A DNA stretch of 13,469 nucleotides, from positions 1 through 13,469 of the forward strand of contig JABZGO010000024.1 of the NCBI GenBank assembly GCA_015259305.1, written 5' to 3'. Origin of the DNA: Alloprevotella tannerae (lineage in GTDB: Bacteria; Bacteroidota; Bacteroidia; Bacteroidales; Bacteroidaceae). Of this stretch, positions 1 to 6,995 are shown one piece after another. Within the stretch, counting starts at the first letter, position 1; every line of letters begins with the position of its first letter. Below the pieces are notes generated by a model that saw only the letters and a list, made by a program, of their open reading frames with translations, did not search any database and was not told where the DNA came from. Position numbers and translations under genes: made by a program.

Positions 1-2
1 TC

Positions 3-500
3 AAGGCGCTGGGGATGGCTCTAGAGCGCATCAAGGACATCGCCAAGGAAGAGGTGAAACTCATCCATCACTCTGACCGCGGATGCCAGTATGCCAGTGC
101 AAAGTATGTTGAGATACTACGTCTGTATGGTATCAAGATCAGTATGACGGAATGCGGTGACCCGAAGGACAACGCCCAGGCGGAACGCATCAACAACACG
201 ATGAACAACGAGTTGTTGAAGGGTAAGCACTTCGCCAATACCGACCAGGTGATAGAGGCCGTAAGAGCGGCGGTCGCCTTCTACAACGAAGAGCGTCCGC
301 ACATGAGCATCGACATGATGACACCACGTGAAGCTGCCCATTGTGTGGGCGAAATAACGAAGAGATGGACGAGTTACAGGGAAAAGCACATAAAAGAGAA
401 GCAGAACGCTTGTGCAATCCCTGGAAATAGTTTACCTCTGCCTCCTTGTCAGGGGGGTCCTTGCGGACTATGCCTGCCGGTCAACCTCTGGCAGGGATAA
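3..500 (+). CDS. IS3-family transposase (OrfB), C-terminal part, 5' end outside window
   Basis: This is the C-terminal part of a DDE/rve integrase-type transposase, which cuts and joins the ends of its own insertion sequence. The frame is open to the left edge, so the ATG at 15 is internal, not the start. Counting from that Met, the motif HHSDRG gives the second catalytic Asp (residue 21). NAQAERINN gives the catalytic Glu (residue 57). Exactly 35 residues lie between them, the DD(35)E spacing of the IS3 family. The first Asp lies outside the window. NEERPH and TPREA, usual near the C-terminus of this family, follow. The last 30 or so residues, rich in Cys, Pro and Gly, overlap the start of the IS end region and may be read-through with no function. 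The DNA looks richer in G+C than the genes beside it, as expected of a mobile element. The family call is firm; the exact IS name is not known. Confidence 0.93.
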   Translation, partial: KALGMALERIKDIAKEEVKLIHHSDRGCQYASAKYVEILRLYGIKISMTECGDPKDNAQAERINNTMNNELLKGKHFANTDQVIEAVRAAVAFYNEERPHMSIDMMTPREAAHCVGEITKRWTSYREKHIKEKQNACAIPGNSLPLPPCQGGPCGLCLPVNLWQG

Positions 501-611
501 GGATGCGCTAGTCAACAAAACTCTGTGTTAACAAAGAACTGTCAACTATTATCAGTCATTAAGTATAACTGAGTCAACTTATACAAGGTTTAAGGCTAAC
601 AAGTAGTCAAC
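480..611 (+). repeat. Five GTCAAC hexamers at 30-33 base spacing in the IS end
   Basis: GTCAAC starts at 480, 511, 541, 573 and 606, giving steps of 31, 30, 32 and 33 bases, close to three helical turns each. The first lies in the last codons of the transposase and the last begins the putative terminal repeat. The bases between the hexamers are mostly not alike. By chance a given hexamer should rarely occur even once in such a stretch. The regular steps suggest protein-binding sites on one face of the DNA; the protein would presumably be the transposase, which is inference. Confidence 0.55.
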
Positions 612-629
612 CTGTTTCAGGAAACTACA
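606..629 (+). repeat. Probable right terminal inverted repeat of the IS
   Basis: These 24 bases begin with GTCAAC and end in CA. A related sequence lies at 480-496 and matches 606-622 at about 13 positions, so this may be a transposase-binding sequence present more than once. The matching left repeat cannot be seen here. Confidence 0.45.
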
Positions 630-631
630 TT

Positions 632-672
632 AAGGGCTGACTTCACAAAACGAAATCAGCCCTTTACTTTTT
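632..672 (+). terminator. Stem-loop terminator on plus strand next to the IS end
   Basis: AAGGGCTGA (632-640) pairs with TCAGCCCTT (656-664). The stem continues through TTC/GAA after one mismatch and is followed by TTTACTTTTT. The T-run lies on the plus side, so it would stop transcripts coming from the left, either from the IS or from whatever gene stood there before insertion. Confidence 0.65.
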
Positions 673-732
673 GCCCTCTCCAAAAGAACGGTGTATCGAT
701 CAAAAAGACTTTTTATCGGACAGCAATAATAC

Positions 733-762
733 AAAAAGGGAACTCACATAGAGCTCCCTTTT
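733..762 (-). terminator. Rho-independent terminator of the OmpA-like gene
   Basis: On the minus strand AAAAGGGAGCTC (762-751) pairs with GAGTTCCCTTTT (745-734) over 12 positions, with one G-U pair and a 5-base loop. A run of T follows immediately. It begins 22 bases after the porin stop codon and faces the plus-strand terminator at 632-672. Confidence 0.88.
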
Positions 763-784
763 ACCTTCTTATTGAGAGAAACTA

Positions 785-1954
785 TTATTCAACTGCAATT
801 TTAACCGTAGCACGGCGGTTGTAAGAGAACGGAGATAATGTGTCTACACCACCCTTAGCCTCAGTGATGATGTTATCTCTACTTACACCCATCTTAACGA
901 GTTCGTTTGCAACTGCTGCAGCACGTGCCTCAGAAAGACGACGGTTAATAGAAGCAGAACCCGTCTTGCTATCAGCGTAACCCGTAACGCGGATCTTCGC
1001 GTTATTAGCCTTAGCGTATTCTGCAACCTCTTTCACGTTAACCAAATCTTTGCGGCTTGCAATCTTAGAAGAGTTCAAGTTAAAGAATACAGAAGTCGTT
1101 GTAACAACATATTCTGTAGTAACTTTCTCAATAGTTTCTGCAGGCTTTTGATTAGCCAACATCTCACGCAAGCGTGCATTTTCATCTTGTTGATCCTTCA
1201 AAGCAGCATTAAGAGCGTCCATTTGCTCTTTGTTCATTGCCATCAAAGCATCTACATCAGGCACCTGATCCCAATCAGTCTTATTAAAGTTATAAGTAAG
1301 ACCAATAGCAGTACCAATCATCTTGTCCCAGTGACGAGACCTAGACTTCTTATAGCCAGACCATCCATCCGGATATCTGAAATCCGTGATGTCTTGCGTG
1401 CCTTCAATTGCATTTGCATAAACATCAACAAACAGTGTGAAGTGTTTGCTCAGGCGGAAGTTGTTCAACAAACCAGCTTGGTAAGAGATATCATAAGTAT
1501 TTGCTGACATATTGCGAGCGACACCAACACCGGCATAAGGAATAAAGTTCCAAACGCGCTTCTCGTTATAACCGCAAAGCATATTAGATAAGTTGAACAT
1601 TACATCCTCGTGAATGTTCCAATAGTGATAGGTGTGGTGATCATTCTCTGTATTCACCTGCTTACCCCATACGCCTTCAAATTTCGTGCGAAGACCGATA
1701 CTCGGAGTAAACCACTTACCAATGGCAGCGTTAAAACCAAAAACGCCACGCGTTGTCGTGAACGGATTACCAGATAATCCGTGTACTTCCTGTGAAGAGT
1801 AGGCAGCATTATACTGACCACCAACACTAAAAAACCAATTTGACCAAAATGAATTTGTTGCTACGCTATACTTTTTAGTCGGAATGACTGTTTCTTGAGC
1901 CATTGCTGACGACCCTAAAGCAAGAGCAGCTAACGTAATCATGATCTTTTTCAT
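785..1954 (-). CDS. OmpA-family outer-membrane protein (Pgm6/Pgm7-like)
   Basis: This major-type outer-membrane protein joins a membrane barrel to the cell wall. Residues 1-19 form a signal peptide ending in SSAMA before QETV. Residues about 20-230 are rich in alternating aromatic and polar residues, as in a beta-barrel. Residues about 233-272 are a Gln/Glu/Leu-rich linker that may coil. Residues about 283-389 are an OmpA C-terminal peptidoglycan-binding domain, with VFFNLNSSKI, the Asp in VTGYADSKTG and LSEARAAAVANEL. The length of 389 aa is close to the P. gingivalis Pgm6/Pgm7 proteins, whose layout it shares. The ATG at 1954 is set by the signal peptide and by a promoter about 80 bases upstream. 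It is a single-gene unit with its own promoter and terminator. Unlike the Pgm6/Pgm7 pair, no second copy is adjacent; the IS lies on the downstream side, so a lost partner cannot be ruled out. Confidence 0.93.
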   Translation of the reverse strand: MKKIMITLAALALGSSAMAQETVIPTKKYSVATNSFWSNWFFSVGGQYNAAYSSQEVHGLSGNPFTTTRGVFGFNAAIGKWFTPSIGLRTKFEGVWGKQVNTENDHHTYHYWNIHEDVMFNLSNMLCGYNEKRVWNFIPYAGVGVARNMSANTYDISYQAGLLNNFRLSKHFTLFVDVYANAIEGTQDITDFRYPDGWSGYKKSRSRHWDKMIGTAIGLTYNFNKTDWDQVPDVDALMAMNKEQMDALNAALKDQQDENARLREMLANQKPAETIEKVTTEYVVTTTSVFFNLNSSKIASRKDLVNVKEVAEYAKANNAKIRVTGYADSKTGSASINRRLSEARAAAVANELVKMGVSRDNIITEAKGGVDTLSPFSYNRRATVKIAVE

Positions 1955-1992
1955 AACTTACATATTTTAGTGAGACAATATATTTCTAATTA

Positions 1993-2022
1993 GGGAACTC
2001 ACAGAGAAGACCTCTAACTCCC
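1993..2022 (-). promoter_or_regulatory. Hairpin at the 5' end of the OmpA-like mRNA
   Basis: On the minus strand GGGAGTT (2022-2016) pairs with GAGTTCCC-type bases at 1999-1993, including two G-U pairs. AGAG then pairs with CTCT around a 5-base loop, with a 3-base bulge. The predicted transcription start is near 2026, so this fold would begin within a few bases of the mRNA 5' end. Such hairpins are known to lengthen the life of some porin mRNAs, for example E. coli ompA. That role here is inference. Confidence 0.5.
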
Positions 2023-2032
2023 AATTTTTACG

Positions 2033-2065
2033 CAAATATAGAGAAATCATATTCAAACAATCAAA
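2033..2065 (-). promoter_or_regulatory. Bacteroidota-type promoter of the OmpA-like gene
   Basis: On the minus strand the -33 box is TTTG (2065-2062), followed by 21 bases and the -7 box TATATTTG (2040-2033). Both boxes match the Bacteroidota consensus TTTG-N19-21-TAnnTTTG exactly. It predicts a leader of about 70 bases before the ATG at 1954. The rest of the 186-base spacer between this gene and mutL is A+T-rich, and I see no clear terminator for mutL in it. Confidence 0.82.
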
Positions 2066-2140
2066 ACTAAGATACAAAAAAACATATAATCATTAGTTAT
2101 ACGGTTTTATTTGGCACTTCTACAACAATAGCAAGGTCCT

Positions 2141-3979
2141 TTAACTAAATATACTCAATATTTTTTCGCTTTGAATAATTGCAAGAATAGTAGCTCCATC
2201 GGGTCCATAATTAGGACATTCGCAGGCAAACAATCGTTGCATTAAATTACCCATCTCTTCGTTAGATAACACTTCACCTATAGGAATAGCAGACTTTGAA
2301 GCTAAAGTTAAAGCGACATGATGATGAATTTCATTAAAAGCTTCTATATTTCCCTGCTTCAACTCTTGAACTATATTCAATAGAAGATCTGAGATATCTA
2401 ATCCTTCTGTGCCTGATGGAATACCTCTTACTTCATACTCGCCATTCGTCTGCTGCGTAAGATCAAAACCGATATCAGTGAGTGGTAGTAAAATCTTTTC
2501 TAAATAGACCTTTTCCGTTGGAGAAAAATGAATCGTTTGAGGAAATAATATACCTTGAGATGGGCCTGCTTGATTTTTAATCTGACGCAAATAGTAATCA
2601 TACAAAATGCGCACATCAGCTCGATGCTGTTCAACAAGCATAAGACCAGACTTTACAGGTAAAAGAATAAACCGTCCTAACAATTGCATATACTTATCAG
2701 AAAGATCATCTACATCAAACCCCTCTAAACTTGGAGATTTTGTAAGTAACGTTGATTGTTCTTCAGTCAAAGCAGACAACTCGGAACGTCGGGGTTGAAA
2801 AAGTCTATCTAGATCTCTTTCCCAATTACTTTCGACTTGTCGAGTATTTTGATTAGAACGTTCTTTATTAAAAGGATTAAAGTTTTGGTTTATATGAACT
2901 TGAGGTGGACTAAGCACCTGCGTCTTATCTATTGATTCAAAAACAGGCATAACAGGCTTGTTCTTTGTGTCAAATTCTATCAAAGGTACAGCTGCATATT
3001 TTCCTAATGCTTCTCGAACACAAGCCAAAACTACATGCCAAATTGCACCCTCATCTTGAAACTTTATTTCAGTCTTTGTCGGATGAATATTCACATCTAT
3101 TCTTGAAGGATCTACTTCCAAAGCAACAAAGTAGGGAATCTGTTCATTCTCTGGAATAAGCCTTTCAAAAGCTGTCTGTATAGCCTTTGCAAAATAATTA
3201 TGCCTCATATAGCGCCCATTTACAAAGAAAAATTGATGACACTTCTTCTTTGAGCTGTTCGGACTCCCAACGAAGCCTTTAATAGAAACCAGCTCTGTCT
3301 TAACTTCAATAGACATAAGCTGTTCATCTAACTTTGAACCAAACAATGCTTTTATACGCTGACGAAAGTTTCCAGCTGGCAAATCAATTAATAGGGAATT
3401 GTTATTATAGAGCTTAAATGCAACAGAAGGGTTGGCTAAAGCAAGGCGTTCAAACTCTGACGTAATGCTCCCCATTTCCGTCTGGTTAGATTTCAAAAAT
3501 TTACGACGAGCTGGTATGTTAAAAAAGATATTACGTACAGAAAAATTCGCTCCAACCGGGCAAGCTACAACACTTTGACTCTTTATTCTACCTCCTTCAA
3601 CATCTACACAGATACCTAGTTCTTCTTCTTCTGTTCTTGTCTTAAGCTCTACCTGTGCGACGGCGGCTATAGAAGCCAAAGCCTCTCCACGAAATCCCAT
3701 TGTCTTCAACGCAAATAGATCTGAAGGGGTGCTTATCTTAGATGTCGCATGACGTTCGAAAGACAAGCGAGCATCCATTTCGCTCATACCTTTTCCATTA
3801 TCGACTATTTGAACACACGACTTACCGGCATCAGTAATAAAAACTTGAATTAAAGAAGACTCCGCATCTATAGAGTTTTCTATTAGTTCTTTCACGATTG
3901 AAGAAGGACGCTGAATAACCTCTCCTGCTGCAATTTGATTTGCAACAGAATCTGGTAAAAGATGAATAATATCTGACAC
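2141..3979 (-). CDS. mutL: DNA mismatch repair protein MutL
   Basis: MutL is the ATP-driven link between MutS and the later steps of mismatch repair. The N-terminal GHKL ATPase is complete: KELIENSIDA with Glu31 and Asn35, DNGKGM at 60-65, HATSKI at 77-82 and GFRGEAL at 95-101. The S5-like second domain follows to about 330, then a linker rich in Asn, Gln and Ser. The C-terminal dimerisation domain spans about 420-612. The length of 612 aa is normal. The C-terminal nuclease motifs are degenerate: EQHRADV (450-456) stands where DQHAxxE is expected, ASKSA replaces ACxAA, and CPNYGP (588-593) replaces CPHGRP. The start is GTG, 7 bases after the OstA-like stop codon (TAG at 3989-3987), so translation is probably coupled. 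It is the last gene of the operon. Confidence 0.97.
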   Translation of the reverse strand: MSDIIHLLPDSVANQIAAGEVIQRPSSIVKELIENSIDAESSLIQVFITDAGKSCVQIVDNGKGMSEMDARLSFERHATSKISTPSDLFALKTMGFRGEALASIAAVAQVELKTRTEEEELGICVDVEGGRIKSQSVVACPVGANFSVRNIFFNIPARRKFLKSNQTEMGSITSEFERLALANPSVAFKLYNNNSLLIDLPAGNFRQRIKALFGSKLDEQLMSIEVKTELVSIKGFVGSPNSSKKKCHQFFFVNGRYMRHNYFAKAIQTAFERLIPENEQIPYFVALEVDPSRIDVNIHPTKTEIKFQDEGAIWHVVLACVREALGKYAAVPLIEFDTKNKPVMPVFESIDKTQVLSPPQVHINQNFNPFNKERSNQNTRQVESNWERDLDRLFQPRRSELSALTEEQSTLLTKSPSLEGFDVDDLSDKYMQLLGRFILLPVKSGLMLVEQHRADVRILYDYYLRQIKNQAGPSQGILFPQTIHFSPTEKVYLEKILLPLTDIGFDLTQQTNGEYEVRGIPSGTEGLDISDLLLNIVQELKQGNIEAFNEIHHHVALTLASKSAIPIGEVLSNEEMGNLMQRLFACECPNYGPDGATILAIIQSEKILSIFS

Positions 3980-3986
3980 TTGAAAC

Positions 3987-5612
3987 CTACTTTACATTTT
4001 GTACTGGAGCTTCTCGCCGAGGGAGTGGCTTCATTTCACTACCTTGCTTCTTCGATCTCCACTCAAAGAGATCATCTTTACTTAGTGGACGAATATAATC
4101 GAACCAAGCAAAAGGAGGTAAGAAAGTTCTCTCTCTTGGTGCCAACGCCAATGGATATACAGTTCCTGTCGGCGATGGGAACCCCAGTAGTTTACTCATC
4201 TGCTTTTGGACAAAATATGAACGCAAATTCGTAGCCTCAGTATAAACTTGATAAAGAATTGTACTATCCTTTTCTAGGGGAAAGTATATTAATGTTCCAT
4301 TACCATCTACATTACTTTCTCGAACCTGTCCTTGTTCATCAAAATAACTTCTCATCAATAGCCCCGCAACTTGATTGTAATGAGTAGAGTCAACCTTTTC
4401 GATTAGTAAAGCTTGTCGGCGCACATAGATACTATCAATGATAGAATCATTCATAAAAGCATTTATTTCCTCCCCGACAATTTGTTTTTGATCACTCCAA
4501 ACTATGGGATCTTTATATAATAACATTTGTTTTCTCTTTGTATCATAAACAAGAGAGTCACAGACCGCTTGCATATCTGTCCGAAATGCACGCACGTGAG
4601 GAGAGCCATGCAGAACGCGATAAACGGAATCTGTCTTCATATTATAAGAATATAGCCGCAACGTATCTGCATGTACATAAAGCGTATCTTTGCCATTGGT
4701 ATAATTCTTAGCTAATGCTTTGCCTGTTGCAAGCGCTTCTCCAGTCAATTCATTGTACTGCCCATAATCCCCCATCATTTTTATTTTATTCTTCTTATCC
4801 TCATAGGAGATATGATGTCTGACCGTAATCACACCTGTGTGCTTGTTATATAATAATGTATCTCCAACAAGTCTTGAACCTTGATTAAATAAGACTGGCC
4901 GATCATAAAGCCTTACTTGTTCCGTTGTTGTATTATAATAACCACGTTCTGTATAAATATGATTATTGCCACTAATGATATTAGAAGGCCCTTGAACTTC
5001 CGCCCATTTAGAAATAACATCATAATGAAGCGTGTCAGATGTAAGCATAAATTGCGGGTTCTTCAGCTTTACACTATAATTGAATTTTGCCTTGCGCGTT
5101 TTTGTATCGTATTCTCCCCAATCAGACGTCAACCTATTTTTTGCATCAATAAGCTCTCCTCCTGCAAAAAAATATCCAATACCATACAAGCGATCATAAT
5201 TCAAACTGTCAGTCAAGAGAGTTTGAGAACGATGTTTCATTACTACGTTCTTTCTCATTTGTGCTAATTGGGCTCCTCCATCATAAAAGAGATGCTCACC
5301 TTTTAGAGATAGTGTATCTCCCTGCAATATCTTAACATGCCCAAAAGCTTCAAACGAATTTGTTGCTTGGAAAAGAATCGCACTATCACAAGACATGGTC
5401 ATACCGCTATGTAATAAGACGACATTACCATTCAGAAACTGCGCGTCAGGTTGTCTAAATTGATCATAAGACCACCGATCAGCATGTTTCAACACAATTT
5501 TTTCGTTCGACTTTTTTCTTGGCCTTATTGCAAATACGGTCACAAAGCAGAACAGCCCTAATAGTAATATTAGAGCTATTCGTATTTTTCTATAAACAGG
5601 TAAGTGTTTCAA
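3987..5612 (-). CDS. OstA/LptA-like envelope protein
   Basis: A 541-aa protein with one hydrophobic segment near the N-terminus (about residues 8-29). This is a signal peptide or membrane anchor, with basic residues on both sides. The bulk consists of repeated beta-strand units of the type 'GDTLxYD... ARA/VRLY', as in the OstA/LptA fold that binds lipopolysaccharide. Examples are DTLSLKGEHLFYDG, DTLHYDVISKWAEV, DTLLYNKHTGVI and DSLVYDTKRKQML, which cover about residues 40-400. The last 60 residues are rich in Pro and aromatics and I do not recognise them. The likely role is LPS transport or outer-membrane assembly in the periplasm, inferred from the fold and from the parvulins upstream. The start is TTG, one base after the preceding stop codon, with a strong AAGGAG at 5622-5617; no ATG lies near. 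The weak start codon with a strong ribosome site suggests coupling to the gene before it. Confidence 0.85.
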   Translation of the reverse strand: MKHLPVYRKIRIALILLLGLFCFVTVFAIRPRKKSNEKIVLKHADRWSYDQFRQPDAQFLNGNVVLLHSGMTMSCDSAILFQATNSFEAFGHVKILQGDTLSLKGEHLFYDGGAQLAQMRKNVVMKHRSQTLLTDSLNYDRLYGIGYFFAGGELIDAKNRLTSDWGEYDTKTRKAKFNYSVKLKNPQFMLTSDTLHYDVISKWAEVQGPSNIISGNNHIYTERGYYNTTTEQVRLYDRPVLFNQGSRLVGDTLLYNKHTGVITVRHHISYEDKKNKIKMMGDYGQYNELTGEALATGKALAKNYTNGKDTLYVHADTLRLYSYNMKTDSVYRVLHGSPHVRAFRTDMQAVCDSLVYDTKRKQMLLYKDPIVWSDQKQIVGEEINAFMNDSIIDSIYVRRQALLIEKVDSTHYNQVAGLLMRSYFDEQGQVRESNVDGNGTLIYFPLEKDSTILYQVYTEATNLRSYFVQKQMSKLLGFPSPTGTVYPLALAPRERTFLPPFAWFDYIRPLSKDDLFEWRSKKQGSEMKPLPRREAPVQNVK

Positions 5613-5613
5613 T

Positions 5614-6972
5614 TTACTCCTTTATCCAACCTTTATATTTAAAGGTACAGTTCTTCCAATCTGGATTTATGCGCACATAAGTTGTCTTTATCTTATTTGC
5701 AATCCATTCATCCAATTTTTCATTACAGCGTTTCTCATAAACAATATCGCGTAATTTTTGAAAATCCTCTTTAAGGTTTGCACGATGCGCATCAATACGA
5801 GCCTTAAGTTTTACAACCGCACAAACGTCCTGCCCTTTTGCATTAGTCATTGTGATTGCCTTTGAAACCTCACCTACTTTCATCGTGTCTATCACCTGTG
5901 CGATACTCTGGTTCAAATCCTTTAACTGAAATCGCGCCGTCAGCAAGCCATCCTCAGGATTTACATAAGACATCAAACCTTTATTATTTCGAGTGTCTTT
6001 ATCATCAGAATAAATGGCTGCAGCATCTTCAAAAGAAAGTTTATGTTCCCTGATTAGAGTTGCAATTGAGTCCAACTTTGCCTCTTGGCGTGCAAATTCA
6101 TCTGATGAAATATCTGGCTTCAGTAATATATGCCTCACTTTCACCTTATCTCCTCTTTTATCGACTAGCTGTATAATATGATAGCCAAATTCAGTCTTAA
6201 CAATTTTTGAAACCTTTTTGGGATCACTCAAACTAAAAGCTACGTTTGCAAACTCGGGAACAAGTTGCCCTCTTCCCATATAATCCATTTCTCCTCCATT
6301 TCGAGAAGAACCTGGATCTTGCGAATAAAAACGCGCCAAAGTCGAAAACTCAGTTTCTCCTGAGTTCACGCGATCTGCAAAGCTTCTTAGTTTATTTTCT
6401 ATACGTTCGACTTCTGCACGTGTTGGTTGAGGTTGCGCAGTTATTATTTGAACCTCGACCTGTGTAGGTATGAGAGGTAGACTATCAGCAGGGATATTCT
6501 TAAAATACTCTCTTACTTCTGCAGGAGTTATAGCGACCTTTTCCGTTATACGTTGCTGTTCCCGTTGTATGCGCATACGATCTCGCTGGCTTCGTTTAAA
6601 CTCTTCACGTAGTTGGGGTATGCTTTTATGCATCATTGCCTCAACATTCTCTTTAGAGCCTAAGTTTTGAATATAGCGGTTAATAATTTCGTCTGCTGCA
6701 CGTATAATGTCACCTTCACTGACTGTGATACTATCAATTTCTGCCTGATGCAAATACAATTTTTGTATAGCTATCTGCTCAGGTATCGTACAATAAGGAT
6801 TATCAGGTGAGTGTCCTTCTGACTCTGCATACAACCGAGCTTGCTCCACATCCGAGAGGAAAATTGGATCATCTCCTACAACCCAAATAACCTCATCTAC
6901 AATATTTCTCGGGCGTTGCGCCTGACTCCAAAGAGCCCAGCAACCGAAGAGGATTAAAAGTATTTTTCTCAT
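5614..6972 (-). CDS. SurA-like periplasmic peptidyl-prolyl isomerase with two parvulin domains
   Basis: A periplasmic folding chaperone and prolyl isomerase of the SurA type, expected to escort outer-membrane proteins. Residues 1-18 form a signal peptide ending WSQA before QRPRN. Residues about 22-165 form the helical SurA-type N-domain (VVGDDPIFLSDVEQ, then a charged helical stretch). The first parvulin domain is at about 172-272 and is well kept: FSTLARFYSQDPGSSRNGG, YMGRGQLVPEF and TEFGYHIIQL. A second begins at KVRHILLKP and runs to about 395. It is weaker: it keeps FEDAAAIYSDD but has MSYVNPEDG where GG-W-G is usual and lacks the FGYH motif. It ends with a basic C-terminal stretch. Start ATG at 6972, 23 bases after the preceding gene. 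The stop codon is one base before the OstA-like start, so the two are probably translated together. Confidence 0.92.
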   Translation of the reverse strand: MRKILLILFGCWALWSQAQRPRNIVDEVIWVVGDDPIFLSDVEQARLYAESEGHSPDNPYCTIPEQIAIQKLYLHQAEIDSITVSEGDIIRAADEIINRYIQNLGSKENVEAMMHKSIPQLREEFKRSQRDRMRIQREQQRITEKVAITPAEVREYFKNIPADSLPLIPTQVEVQIITAQPQPTRAEVERIENKLRSFADRVNSGETEFSTLARFYSQDPGSSRNGGEMDYMGRGQLVPEFANVAFSLSDPKKVSKIVKTEFGYHIIQLVDKRGDKVKVRHILLKPDISSDEFARQEAKLDSIATLIREHKLSFEDAAAIYSDDKDTRNNKGLMSYVNPEDGLLTARFQLKDLNQSIAQVIDTMKVGEVSKAITMTNAKGQDVCAVVKLKARIDAHRANLKEDFQKLRDIVYEKRCNEKLDEWIANKIKTTYVRINPDWKNCTFKYKGWIKE

Positions 6973-6995
6973 CTGACGCTAAGTATGTTTTTAAA

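Larger units (their letters stand above)
1..629 (+). mobile_element. Right part of an IS3-family insertion sequence
   Basis: The element holds the transposase end and about 130 bases of non-coding DNA after it. I place the right boundary at 629, where the sequence ends in CA within AAACTACA. Read from outside inwards this gives TGTAGTTTCCTGAAACAGG, the TG...CA form usual for IS3-family ends. The left end and the target duplication are outside the window, so the boundary is inferred. A terminator stem starts 3 bases further on. Confidence 0.7.

Noticed and set aside
473..495. CCTGCC/GGCAGG hairpin at the end of the transposase gene
   Set aside because: Six pairs, an 11-base loop and no T-run; not a terminator, and probably only part of the IS end.
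697..718. Hairpin CGAT(C)AAAAA-GAC-TTTTTATCG
   Set aside because: A/T-rich 9-pair stem with a bulge and a 3-base loop, with no T-run after it on either strand. It may be chance between the two real terminators.
1148..1507. 119-aa plus-strand frame opposite the porin gene
   Set aside because: Shadow of a clear OmpA-family gene; no start signal or family likeness.
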